Assembly: GCF_030463565.1 (NCBI RefSeq)
Contig: NC_134656.1
Span: 7,240,501-7,304,500, forward strand
From: Pelecanus crispus
Taxonomy: Eukaryota > Chordata > Aves > Pelecaniformes > Pelecanidae
Direction: 5' to 3'
Length of the DNA stretch: 64,000 nucleotides
Position numbers and translations under genes: made by a program. This document shows, in pieces, positions 50,953 through 62,985 of this stretch; the stretch's first letter is position 1; each line of letters opens with the position of its first letter. The notes beneath the pieces were generated by a model. The model was not told the DNA's origin and searched no databases. It saw only the letters and a program-made list of their open reading frames with translations.

Positions 50953-51429
50953 ACAAGCCAGGCTGAAAGAAGACCTAGAATATGGAAGTTAGAATTTGGA
51001 AAATGTCATTGTATTTCTTATGCGATGAAGCTTGCTGCAAAAGGTTTCTCTGTAGGTCTTGCTCTTTGGTACTTCATCACAATGGTAATGCTGAGGCTGC
51101 AGAATACCAACCAAGCACTGTCAGTCCCAATAAAGTAGCACGTGGTCTCCTTAAAGGGGGCGTTTTCAGGGAGCATCTTGGCATTGGGAATAAGTTCTCA
51201 TAGGCTAGATGAAGTTTTCTAAAATCTTCTAAATCTCTGACTGCTGCTTTCCCTGAAAGTGATGCTTTGAAAAGCAGTGAAGCCCTCTGTTCTTTGCACT
51301 CAGGATTGGACTTAAAATGCAAACCAAATGTGCAAAATATGGGTCAAATAAGGAGGAGGTTAGGTATGGCACAAACCTAGTAAGGCATCTATCAAAGCAT
51401 CATCCAAGGCTTTTGCATCCCACAGTGTC

Positions 51430-52330
51430 CATAAAGCTTTTTGTTGAATTCTTCTTAAAGGTGCTCAGTAATGGGAGATTCCATAATCTTCCCTAGACAG
51501 CTCAGTGTTAGTGTTATCCCTACTGTTTCCCAAACATCTAAACTGAACCTCTTTTGTTGTAATTTAAACTGTATTTCTTCTTATCCTACCACACGGGGAC
51601 CAACCTGCTCCTTTCCTTTTTGCAGCAGCTGTTTATGTATTTGAGGACTGTGACTCCCCCAGCCGCCCTCTAGGCTGTGAAATCCCAGTCCTTCCTCTCT
51701 TTCCTTGCGAGTCATGTATTTCCAAAGCTCTGATTATTCTCATTGTTCTGATCTGGACTCCTGCATGTCCAACTCTTTTCTGGAGGCATGGAAAACTTCA
51801 CATGCTATGCCAGCAGAAGTCTTTATCACTGCTGAGTACTGGAAAGATTGCTTGTGTTTTGCAGACTATGCTGCTCCCTATAACTGCCCAGTGGGATGTT
51901 CGCTTTTATTGCAACAGCGTGACATTGTTAACTTGTGTCACTTTGTAAGCTGCTATAACTTCTGGGTCTTTTTCTGAAGAAAATATGTTTCTCAGCCAGT
52001 CCTTGTGAAGCCGGTAATTTCTGCTGAACTTTTTCAAGTTGTTTTTTTTTTTTTTTCACTTGTTGAGTTGTATATTATTGCTTCTCTCATTTGACAAGTT
52101 TGTTTTAAATTAGAATCCCCTTTGCAACCCGCTTGCAGTTCTTTCCACCTTCATGTCAACATCTGCAAATTTAATAAAAAAAAAAATCTCTATTTCATCA
52201 CCAGATCATTAATGAAAACACTATAGTACAAAACAAAGTCCTGTGCAACACTACTCAATTTATCCTTTGAGTTTTCACAGTGAAACTCCAGTAATTGCTT
52301 TCCAAGTGTTGTCTCCTGACAAGTTCCAAG
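51430..52330 (-). mobile_element. Ancient, decayed CR1-type LINE
   Basis: Read on the plus strand, the order of recognisable blocks matches a reversed old CR1: a block around 51470-51500 (gagattccataatcttccc), then 51600-51640 (ctgctcctttcctttttgcagcag), then 51710-51760 (aaagctctgattattctcattg), then 51885-51965 (gggatgttcgctttt...gcaacagcgtgacattg...cttctgggtc), then 52090-52250 (ttgacaagt...catcaccagatcattaatgaa). Many substitutions and indels have destroyed the reading frame, so it is much older than the two other CR1 copies. The ends are approximate. Confidence 0.65.
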
Positions 52331-53579
52331 TGCTGTTAGAGCAGGAGGGTCCTGCTGAGAACGTGCCGGTCTGTTAGGTGGTGATCGAGGGAAACTAAAG
52401 TAATTGCTTCATGTGAGACCTATAAATCGTCGGTTTTTCAGAGGGAAATTTAAGAAATGTTTAGGCATTGAGACTCGCCAATATGGCGATATTTCCAAAA
52501 CTGGAAGTAGGTAGACTAGTTTGTATTTTATGCTGTACTATATACATGTCACTAGGCACCAGTTTATATTTTAGGTTCCTAAATATTTTTGAGACTAGCT
52601 CTTTGAGAGTTTTTATTGTTGTACTTAATCACTATATACCTTTATACCAATAAAAAAAAAAGATAATAAAATATCTTTGGGCTCCTCCAGCTCCTGCTGA
52701 AAGTGGCGGAATTTCCAGTGTTTTCAAGGAAATCAAGCTACTGTTTGATGAATACCTTCTTTTTTGAATAAATGTTGACAGATATTATTCAGCCAGATAT
52801 AGATCTGAACAAATAATGCAAAACATTATTACAGATGGATAATTTATTTGATGAATAGCAGCTCTGTTTGACAAATAATATTAGCCTATCTCTATGACTG
52901 GCTACAAAAGATGGTATTGCCACATAAAAATATCACATCAGTCATCTGTATTGGTATTTCATGTAAATTACAAGTGAAGACTTTTCAGATACCCCAATCA
53001 TAGAAGACAGCCACTCCCCTGTAAATATATGGCAGCACTCAGTACACTTTGGGCCAAGTTCGAACCTGGTAAAAGTGAATACATTAGGAAATTAAAGTTG
53101 ATAACACTAGACCGGAACTTTTAAGGCAACACAGATTGTGTCTGCTGTCTTTAAAATCACTTAAATGACAGGTTCAACATGCAGGCAGAGCTCAGTTCCT
53201 CATATTGCAAGGAAGACAAATATCCATAGTAAACTAAGTCAGTGACTTTGATTTTAGAAAAAGAAAAAAAAAAAAAAAGAAGAAAAAAGTGGGTTTTTTT
53301 TAAAGCACAGCTTGGAAAAGGAAGTTGCTACTTGAAATTTCATCACAGGTCAATCACTGCATTATATTCTGGCACTTATTTTTAAGCTTCTACACTGTAC
53401 TTGCTTTGCAGAAAGTGTTGTGCACTGTAGCTGGAAGAAACTGAGTCAACAGAAAATCCCCTGAAGGCTTTCCCTCAAAGTCGTTTTATCCTCCTGTTCT
53501 GGATAGAAAACAAAATCTTCTATTATTAAAAGCTGTATTTAGAAAAACTGGACTCCAAAATGAATGAAAGTATGACCCT

Positions 53580-53906
53580 ATGCTGGATAAACAATGTCAA
53601 GCATGTATGTTAAAACAGCGTATTTCTTTTTGTGTGGACAACAGTAGCAGTCAGTCAGATTTATGCCCAGAAATTCATGAGATCTCTGTAAAGGAATATG
53701 TACCCACCACCTGGCTCTTCCCTCTGGGACCGAGCCCCCTTTTCCCGTGCAGCATTGATCCTAGCAGTGCTAAGAGTGAGATGCTACTACGGAGTGCAGA
53801 GGATGAGGAAGAAGCCCTCTCTGTCCAGCCTTCCCTTCTGGGTCCCGCAGCAGCCAAGAGCTGGTTTGTCTCTTACTCCTTGCAGCAAGCAGATGAGAAT
53901 GTTTAA
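53580..53906 (+). other. Candidate terminal coding segment followed by poly(A) signal
   Basis: A 108-codon open frame ends in TAA, with AATAAA 15 nt later at 53921-53926. The second half (from about 53720) is GC-richer than its surroundings and reads as ordinary protein (SAKSEMLLRSAEDEEEAL), with possible acceptors near 53650 and 53749. I recognise no family and see no second exon, so it may be a chance ORF or the end of an unrecognised transcript. Confidence 0.15.
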
Positions 53907-55750
53907 CACTGTTAATGTTTAATAAAGACAAGTGTAAGGAATGCTTAACAGTGAAATGCTTGACTAGACTTGAATAAAAATTTCTCCTCATTTGTACAGG
54001 GAGCAGGATTTCTGCATGACTTGGTTTTGTTGTCACAGGAAATGATAGAGCTCGGTGCATATTAGCTATGATCTTCACCTAAGTAAACCTGAAATAATGT
54101 CTCACTGAATCGTGCCAGTATTTGTAATAATTGAGATGATATGTATAGCTGACTGACAGCCAGATTTCTTGCTCTACATCTCCATGGGTGTACATGCACA
54201 CATTCCAGGAGTCTTTTTGCATTAGATTGCTGTCATATTACTATGATTCAGGTAGGATGGTCTACAGAATAAGAATAAGCTGAGCAAAAGCCACGTAGCT
54301 TGAATTCCTCTGTAGGTGATGGAGAGAAAGGGTTGTCAGATAATGAGACAGGTCTTACATGTGCTGAATTGCCACCTAGAGAAGCCCAGGTATCTCCACT
54401 GACTGCATAAGAGTCACAGCAATCCTGTGGTTGATTTGGGAATGTGAACCAGTGTATGTTAGAGGATAAGAGTCAGAAAGAAGAGACAGTGGAAGACATT
54501 AGCCTGTCTTATCCTTGAACGGTTACCCATGTTCTGCATGCCGTCCGCTGCTTTGCTCAATCAACTGTAAACGACTCGGATGACGTGGCTTTAACCCCTC
54601 TTTTTTGGTTGATGCACAGAAGGTCTGGGGACCTTTCTGGAGTCATTAGAGTAATATTTCCACAGCATGGAAACTACATGCAAAACCTTCCGCACGTCTT
54701 AGGGCCTCTTGTGAGACTGTGCTGGGTAAACAGAAAGTGGCAGGAAGCCCTGGAAGGGGTCATGTAGCATACTGCATTGGCAGCTGCCCAAGAATAAGCC
54801 AGAAATCTCATATCTCACCACTAAATGCATTTTATACCACATCTGGGCCAAAAATATAAAAACCTCACCCTGCAGAGTAATGGATATACGGAGAATGCCT
54901 GGAGTCCTACGCTCTTCCTTCAATTGTGAGCGTTGATTTTTCTTTCAAATCACTTATGTGGCTATACTGAATTTTGGGTGAGTGATGAAAACTTAATCTG
55001 TTTTAAACAAGCTTCTTTAACCTGGCAGGTAAACAAATGCATTATTAATGCAATCTCATGTATTTCCTTAATGTGCATACTTTATAATAGAAGCATTTAA
55101 TTTTTTTTCTAAGTTTTGTTATCCAACCTTGTACGAAAACATTCTGTTTGGTTGCACCAGTCATATTCTATCAGGCAATCTAACACGATCTGACTTAGTG
55201 GCATTTCAGTGGATAATATGACAAAAACTGTTTCTTTTAAAAAGAAAAATGTAACCAAAACAAACACAAGAATGAGCATTACAAAAATTGTGACATGCTG
55301 AGAGAAAAGCCCTACAGATACAAAATGATAAAGGTCAGGACATGTTACTCAAGTCCTGTTTGCAAGTAAAAATACCATGCTAACGTGTGGCTGTCAAAAA
55401 CCTAAGCGAGCCAGACGGACTTCTGACAAATAATTTTGACAGTTCTCATAAGCTAAAAAGTGCCTCTCTTGTCTTTTGAAACGTTTCCCTCCTGCTTACA
55501 GATGTGCAGAGAGAGAGAGAGTTAACAGAAGCATTAAAACAACAGGGTGCTGTTAAAAATAACCTGTACCAAGCACCGTCTTTTGTGTGCTCTCTGGGGA
55601 ATGCATTAACTGTCAGTAGTCTAACTTACTAACTAACCTTCCTGAATTTGCAATATACAAAATGATTTTCTTCTCTTTTGCAAACATTTTTCTTCATACA
55701 TTATTAAGCAAATTAAGAGATGTTCCCTGTTGTTTTCATGTCTTGGGCAG

Positions 55751-55785
55751 AATTTCATTCTGGTCTAAAGGAGACTTTGGTGAAG
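55751..55785 (+). other. Candidate 35-nt micro-exon upstream of the PH-like gene exons
   Basis: The acceptor tract ending catgtcttgggcag is followed by 35 nt and a strong donor, GTGAAG|gtaagc. Read so that it ends in phase 0, as the exon at 58910 requires, it encodes FHSGLKETLVK and would extend the helical LSQEKIL segment. It lies on the same strand with compatible phase. The exon is short and such pairs of splice motifs occur by chance, so it is only a candidate. Confidence 0.22.
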
Positions 55786-55858
55786 GTAAGCAGAACAAAG
55801 AGCTGAATACTTGACAGAGCCAAAAATGCATTCCCTTCTGCAATTTTTTTGCAAAAAG

Positions 55859-55890
55859 TAAAAAAAAAAGAAAAAAAAAAGAAAAAGAGC
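55859..55890 (+). repeat. A-rich purine tract
   Basis: Two A runs of eight or more separated by G, followed by AAGAAAAAGAG. A similar tract lies at about 53262-53288. Confidence 0.7.
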
Positions 55891-57690
55891 TTTTGAAAAT
55901 TTTCAGCAATGCAAAAGAGAAGCACAATGAATTACAAGAAAACGTCTTGGTTTTGGTAGAGATGTTGTGGCAAGGTTTCTTGGTCTTAGATAAAATATTT
56001 GGCCAGAAAGACAGACCTTAAAATACCCAGTGCTTGGGGCACTGGGCACTGCAGAGTATGGAGCCTGCCACCACAGGGGTGGTGACGGAAATCACCTATA
56101 TGCTAGGAAAAAAAATTCAGCGCCTCATATTTTTCAAGTTGAAACTCTTGATTTCTTGGCCACTCTTAGGAAGCATCCCTGCAGATGTGCACGATATATT
56201 GTGTAGCTGTGCAACACCATGAGATTCAAATAAGAAGTGAGCTTGTTCATTGAATTACTTGTGTACTGAAGCGAAGGAAATAAATACTTCTCTTGTTTAT
56301 GTTAATCAGACTATGCCTTTGACATAAGGCTACGATGTTATCTTTATGTTATCATTGTCATCCTGCAGCAAAATCTTTGAACCCTTCTCCATACTAAAGG
56401 GCCTAACAGTTGCGAATATACTATCCAGCTTCCTATTAAGAATTCCTATCCTGTATAAATAAGATCTTGCACTTTAAAGCTGGCAGAGCTTAGCCTTAAG
56501 GAAACTATATTTTTCAATTCAAATACATCCATATTCTTGTTTGCTTACACAGAGCCTGTTCAGTGGGGAATTATCTTGTTAAGATCTAATCGTATACGGT
56601 GTATGTGCGGTCTAAATATATGGCCATTTAAAATTCAAATACAGAATGTGGAGGTCATTGTAGGAACCTTCGGTGCCTCAGCAAGTGTGAATGAATTATC
56701 AGACTGCTTTCATTCTTTCCTCACTGTTCACATTACTATTTGCAGCTGGGAGCTATGCCATAAGTTACCTTTATATTAGCATTGAAAATTCCAAGGCTTT
56801 AAAACCAAAATATTTCTTCCTCTTTTACTCCCAGTTTTATTTGTAGGCTGTAAAAACATACAATGTGTCTGTTGATCAGGAACTGGTTGAGAGGTTAGAA
56901 ATTTGGTAAGCGCATTCGGTGTGGTGTGGCTCAGAAAAAGAGAAAACCTGCGGATTTGCTGGTCCCTGACCTCTGTGGTGTGACTGATTATTTTTATGTT
57001 GCCCATCAGACTTGCGTCAGGTGACCATGGTGCTTGGATGGGTGGAGAGGATCTTGTTCTGCCGCGAGGCTGCGTTGCTGGGTTTTTTAGCAGAGAAGCT
57101 GCTGTGTCTGTGGAGAGCTGTAGGCGTAGGTAAAGCAAGCAGCTGGTTACCACAGGAAGGTGCTGGGGGTGGCAAAGCAGCTGCAGCCCTGCTGCCTGCT
57201 CCGCCTGCTCCGCCGGCCTCAGAGCTCTGGGAAGCAGCTTGGTGGCTGCTGCTGGGGGTAGCAATCACAAGCCTCAGGCAGCAAAACTGGCAGCTCTGAG
57301 GAGCCCTGGTTTCTACCCACCCTGGCCCGGCTGGGCAGCAGAGCTGCCTCTCTAGCGATGCCTGTCTTTAGCTCTTTGCCTTCTTTCTTCATACGGCAGG
57401 AACAGCAAAACCCACTCCAGGTCTTGGTGCCTCATCCTTGGGGTAGCCAAATTCAGGTTTGCTTGCAGGGGTGAGATGCTTTGAGCTGCCTTGCTCTGAA
57501 GGCGTTGGTCCCCAGGGCAGCTCCGGCAATAGGGGTGCAGGGGAGGCCCCCTTCCTCTTCCCTGAGACATCTCTCCTGCCCCTTCCCCTTGCTCCTGCAC
57601 AGCCTGGGCAACACTCCTGGGGAGGGCTCTTCACCTGGATGTCCGTGTGGAAGAGTTTTAACACACTTCTAAAACATTTGAAAGAAAGAT

Positions 57691-58014
57691 TTAGGACGAG
57701 AGGAAATGGGCTTAGGACGAGAGGAAATGGGCTTAAGCTGTGCCAGGGGAGGTTTAGGTTGGAAATTAGGAAAAATTTCTTTACGGAAAGGGTGGTCAAG
57801 AATTGGAACAGGCTGCCCAGAGAGGTGGTGGAGTCCCCATCCCTGGAAGTGTTTAAAAAACGGGTAGATGTGGCACTTCGGGACATGGTTTAGTCTAGTC
57901 TACCCTTGATTGGCTTAGAGTAGACTTGGTAGTGTGGGTTAATGGTTGGACTGGATGATCTTAAAGGTCTTTGCCAACCTAAACGATTCTATGATTCTAT
58001 GATTCTATGATTTT
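57691..58014 (+). mobile_element. CR1 LINE 3' fragment with 21-bp duplication at its 5' edge
   Basis: A plus-strand CR1 3' end of the same subfamily as the copy at 17780-18445: both carry GTTTAGTCTAGTCTACCC after the coding end. It retains the last ~60 codons of ORF2 ([16 protein letters not shown]), the 3' UTR and three ATTCTATG-type units. The first 42 bp are two copies of a 21-bp unit (57691-57711 and 57712-57732) where a normal CR1 has one, possibly made during 5' truncation and joining. Confidence 0.9.
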
Positions 58015-58909
58015 ATTGTAGTAACTTATCTCCTAACGGTGAGGTAGGAAACATTGTCTGCTCTAGCTAATTGAATATTGCAGCTAAGGTTCTGGACAAA
58101 AAAATCACAAGCTCCTGAGCTCTTGTGGTAAAACGTACACACTCCTTCCAAATTCCCAATTCTGCTACTGTTGAAGAATGGATATCACACACTCTTTGGT
58201 ATGTCTCAAAGGGAGGTGCTTTACTCTTTCTACAAAGTCCATGAAAGAGCTTTACCAACAGTGTCAGCGGCTGTAGTTCTGGGTCCCTGATTACTCCGCT
58301 TGCCTGTTTTCTTTGCTCAATTCCTGTTTGGCATTTCAATGCCCACCTGGTTCACTTAAGAGTGACATACATTTGTGTGTAAGCTTATCGACAACCTCCT
58401 TTTTCAGTAAAAGAAAGGGGAAATGTAATGCTGGCTTGTTAACATGTTTAGATAAGGTCACATGGTGGCTGTACCTGCTGGTACCAACATCAATTTTTCC
58501 CCCCTTCACCCTGAAAATTTTGAATGGTCCTGATTTTGCTTTCATGTTGTCTGTATGCAGTACTTTACACTGAGGGCAAGACACAGGCAAGCATGCAAAA
58601 TTGATGTTTTCACTTCTTGCCAGATTTTCTAACTAAAAAAGATTTCCTCCTGGCAGTTCTATCTCCAGATATTACCACCCCATCTTCTAAAATTGTAAAA
58701 GCCCCTGTATATTTGATATGTTGTGGACTCTCACCAGGTTTCAAAGGGAGATTATATTTGCTGGGCAGGTTGTCGATAGAACATAAAATATGAATGAAAT
58801 TGTAATTTTATGGCAGATACCATAGCTGTAACTGTCACTAGCACTCTGTATCCTCAAAAGCCAGATGAAAAAACAGTCTCTAAAAACATTTGATTGACTT
58901 TTGTTCCAG

Positions 58910-59014
58910 TTAAGCCAGGAAAAAATCCTCAAAATTATGAACATGGTGAAAAATAAAGAAGTGAGCATTGAAGGAGCTTTGCATTTGGCACAGAAAGAGG
59001 TATATGCTGAAAAG
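58910..59014 (+). CDS. Coding exon of unidentified PH-like gene (35 codons, helical segment)
   Basis: A 105-nt exon bounded by a pyrimidine-rich acceptor ending ttgttccag and the donor AAAAG|gtaagg. Only one of three frames is open, and it is exactly 35 codons with phase 0 at both ends. The peptide begins LSQEKILKIMNMVKNKEVS and is amphipathic, Lys/Glu-rich and probably alpha-helical. It precedes the PH-like domain encoded by the next two exons and may be a helical linker or short N-terminal domain. It does not begin with an ATG at the splice site, so earlier exons are expected, although internal Met codons exist. I do not recognise the gene. The exon is inferred from splice signals, frame and its match in phase with the downstream exons. 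Confidence 0.7.
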
Positions 59015-60932
59015 GTAAGGCCACTCCTTTGATCTATTTTGCAAGACATTCAAATGTATGAGCATGTTCTGGAAAGCCTGGTTGAGCGTTAGGAGCAAGT
59101 CTGTATTGCTTTCAAAGATGCAGTCCCAACTTGTGCAAACATATACACTCCAGTTTATGACCAAATATGTCAGATACTAATGGCTAATGCTACCTGTATC
59201 CTATGTAATGGATATTCCATGTAGATGTTGCAGCTACATTGATGTCACTACCTGGATTAAGTAATTTAGATCAGATGTATCCATACGAGTTTCGTTATTC
59301 CGAGTGCATCATCAAGTACTGTAACAATAAATGTAGGGCAAAATCCTTGGGCTGATACCATGAAGCACCTCAGGAAAATGATGGATCTAATCTCTGAGGG
59401 GTCTCCTAGTGTTGGGTTGTCCTTGGGGCATGACTGGTCACCAAAAGAGGGTCTGACAACTCAGCGTTATGCATGGCCACAAGAATGGCTGGCTACAAAA
59501 GTGCAAAGCCTTGGCCGGTGTGACTTCAGTTCTAACATTTCCTATGGTTGGCTCCGACCTTCCACCAGGCAAAAGCAGAATCAGTGTAAAGGTGGCTTAA
59601 AACTGTTTTTGGGTCCTACAACAACGTAGCTTTGCTGAGCATAGGTCAACGAGACCAAGAGGCCTAGTCCAGAGATTTCTTCAGGATCAGATTGAGAGAC
59701 AAAAATCTCAATTTTCTACTCTTAAAGCCTTAATCTCTTCATTAACAATCAGAAGTGGATCATTAGCATCTTTCAATTTTATAGAAAACATGGAAGTTCT
59801 TTTCTGAGAAAAGTAGAAGTTGATAGCAGTGAGTGGAAATAGTTTGAGGAGTACATTAATTGTGTACATTAGTACATCAGTCTTGTACTCCTCTCTGTAA
59901 TCCCTGTCCAGTATCTCTCTCGTTGCAATCTCAGTCCATCATCAACACAGAATTGCCAGCAGAGAATTCTTTGGAGAAATTTTCACTATCTATTTCCCCT
60001 TCTGCTCTGGATTTTTGAACCAGCCTTCCTATGGGAGCATCTCCAGGAAACAGTGAAATCTTGTGATGTGCTAATGACACAATCTGAAATTTTTTTGCAC
60101 CACAGGAGCTGATAGTGATTTTGAGATAAACCTGGTGCTTTTTGGAATTTTTAAAAATAACTTTCTGAACTGCTTATTAACTTCTTGGCTGGAAAGAAGT
60201 AGAAGAAGCAGCAAAAATAAATACTAATAAAAAAGCAGTGCAAGTTTTGCAGAAGGGCTGCAGTCAACAAAAGTATTAAACTCAGCAGTGTAAGACTACA
60301 TGGAAATATATTCTACTTCTGCTGCATTAAAGTTTTTGTGATAGCTAATTATTAGAACTAAATCAAATTTAATATAGCTGGATAATGGCCTTCCCTTCTT
60401 TGCATTTTCCTGAAGATTATAAAATTAGTCATTTCCCATGCACACACTATAGCTGCTGTAAGGGACCAGATAACAAATTGTATACATTCATAGAATAAGA
60501 AGGAACAAAGATCTTCCATTTTACTGCACTGCATTCAAGGGTCTGTAACTTTTTCTTTAAAGTCACATATGGTTCTTGTTTCCTACTTAGTCCTTTTAAT
60601 AATCTGCTTGTACTCATATGTTTTGAAATGTGTTTAGTACAATTTCACGGGCTCTGCTCTTCCCCTTCCTGTCTTCCTGCTCTCCCTTTCACCTTCCATC
60701 CCAGTCTGTGATCCCTTCATTAGTTCAGTAGGAGTTGTGGATATTTTGTGCTTGTGAAAATCAGGTCAGGAGGATGCTTCCATGTATCTCCTTGTGGAGT
60801 TCTTCTGCAAAGCCTCCAGCGCTGTTTGAACACTGTTCACTGAGGGAGATTTTACCCAAGAACACCACTGGATTTGAGTGGACAAAAAATAACAGTGTGG
60901 ACATACTACTGACTTCTTGTTCTGTTTTTCAG

Positions 60933-61019
60933 GATTCACAGGATTTGCTAACTGGCTCACAATTTAACTTCAGTATCTACAAATACAAACACTATAGGTG
61001 GCAGAAACGAATTTTGCAG
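60933..61019 (+). CDS. Coding exon of unidentified PH-like gene (29 codons, start of PH-like fold)
   Basis: An 87-nt exon between the acceptor tctgtttttcag and the donor TTGCAG|gtaact, phase 0 at both ends. It begins DSQDLLTGSQFNFSIYKYK and ends RWQKRILQ. The basic stretch KYKHYRWQKR looks like strand beta1, the beta1-beta2 loop and strand beta2 of a pleckstrin-homology domain, where Lys/Arg residues commonly contact phosphoinositide headgroups. It reads directly into the next exon (ILQ then IDFNTKTIF) without breaking the frame or the predicted strand pattern. The exon is seen directly. The PH assignment is inferred from pattern and the lipid-binding role from the family; I cannot name the protein. 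Confidence 0.78.
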
Positions 61020-62398
61020 GTAACTTTAAAAATTCTCACTTTTGAAGAAATATATAAAAATATAGGATGCTTATGTTGCTTAATAAATGTTATGAGATAG
61101 CTTAATACATCCTGTGGTTCAGCAACCTATCAGAGAGGTACAAGACATTGACCAGCTTTCTACCTTTTACACCAAAAGTATTCTGGGGGTAACATCTGCA
61201 AATCCCTCTACTGAGCCCCTGGCAGGGCCGTGGAATGGACTTGACAATCTAAGAGGTTATTTCACCTCTAAAAAACATGATTCACCACAAAGAGGATTTA
61301 TTATAATAGGCTTTGCCTGGGAGTTCTTATTAGCTAGCAACAGTAAATGAATACAAGTGATGTAGGCATACTTAAATACCTGTCCCTTTTGACAGGACAT
61401 CACTTCAACTGCAGTCTCTAAAACCTTGGGAAGCAATCTTCCTGGGGATATGCAGAAGGTTCCTTTGGCAGGCTATGCATTTCATCTCTGGTTACTCTGT
61501 CCTGTGAATTCTTTTTTTGACATCATGAACCCTTAAGGCTTTATTGACTTGCTATGTCATAATGGGACAACATGTGAACGATATTAAAGTAAACTTCTGT
61601 CGATAACACCTGATGGTGATTTCCTGATTCCATGAAGTCAGTGACGAAGGTTTCATGTTGTTTCCAGTAACCTGGATTTCACTGAATTTTTCCTGCAGTT
61701 TGGACAAAATTTGGTAATGAGCAAGTCCAAGTCATACAGGCTAGAGGGTGCTTTTTTGTTTACTACATCTCAGTTGTAGAAAGTATAGGCTCCTTATTTC
61801 CCTCAATATCCACCAGTTTTGGAAATGAAAAGATTATTTGTTTAGACATAAAGCTGATGGAAAAATGGAGAAAGATATATTAGATGTGGTGGTTATCAGT
61901 TTGGGAATCTGGAATAGTTTAATTTCAGTTCTCTAATTACCAGCAGCCTTCAAAAGTCAGAGCTAATAATGAGAATGGTTCTGTTTTTGAGATTTCCTGC
62001 TATAAACAGAACAGAGGGAAAGGCAATAGTGTTAGCATTTGGTTGGCGTGGTCTGTATTATAGGAATGAAAGGTGCCAAGAATCATTTATGACCAAAGGT
62101 AAATATCTGACTCGGGCGAGATCTGAGACTCTTCTGAGTTTGTCTTCTCTGTGGGCTGCGTTCACTGAAGCTGGGCAGGCAGATAATATCACATCTTACT
62201 GTATCAACAAAGCTGTTTCTGCTCAACAGGGACTGACACATAGAACAGATACTGGAATCTGTCTGTACCAGTTTTTAACACTGCAAATATAGATTGTGCA
62301 GTGGAAGAAGAATCTTATTTTGATGCAAACAATTTTTAATTGTTATAGCTGTGAAACAACAATAAAATAACTTTATTGGCTATTATCATCGCTCCCTT

Positions 62399-62438
62399 CA
62401 CCTATATGTACACATATATGTGTATATATACATACAGA
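62399..62438 (+). repeat. Imperfect TATG/TACA simple sequence
   Basis: Near-palindromic tatgtacacatatatgtg followed by tatatatacata. It lies in the intron between the PH-like exons at 60933-61019 and 62986-63159. Confidence 0.7.
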
Positions 62439-62985
62439 CAAAAAATCTGTGTTAGATAAGTTCTAAACCACAACACAGTAATATTTATATGTGAAAGTAA
62501 TCTCTCAATAGTATCCTCTCTTCCTGATACAGAAGCAGCTGTTATAAAAATAACCACCTTCACTTCATTCTAGTACTGGGGCATAGGTTGAACAAGTTAG
62601 TAATTGAATCTCTGCTGAGATGGTCATGCCATTAGTTTGTGCTACCACTACTGCTGAATGGGAAGTTTTTGCACTGGGTTGTATAAGACAAGGAGAATTT
62701 AAAAAGAAATAGTATTTCAGAGTGATAAATTGATGCATATTCATCAAATGAGATAGGGAAACAGAGTTACAATGAATATCTGTTTTGTTTTGTAACTAAA
62801 ACAAATATAGTACCGTATCTTGATGATGGAATGTCATTTTTCATTCTATTCATGGGCAAGATAGATACATATTCTAAGCTGGTCCTTTATCTAAATGCCC
62901 TTGCATGGTAATATTGGGGATGCTGTCTTTCCCTTTCGATGAAGAGAAGTGATGGAGTCAAGTAATGAAGAACTTTCTATTCCAG

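Larger units (their letters stand above)
52331..57690. other. Unannotated sequence upstream of the PH-like exons
   Basis: It holds the candidate segments at 53580-53906 and 55751-55785. The GC-rich patch at about 57020-57660 has overlapping frames on both strands without a domain and could be a promoter or first-exon region of the PH-like gene. No CpG-dense island is apparent by eye. Confidence 0.45.
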
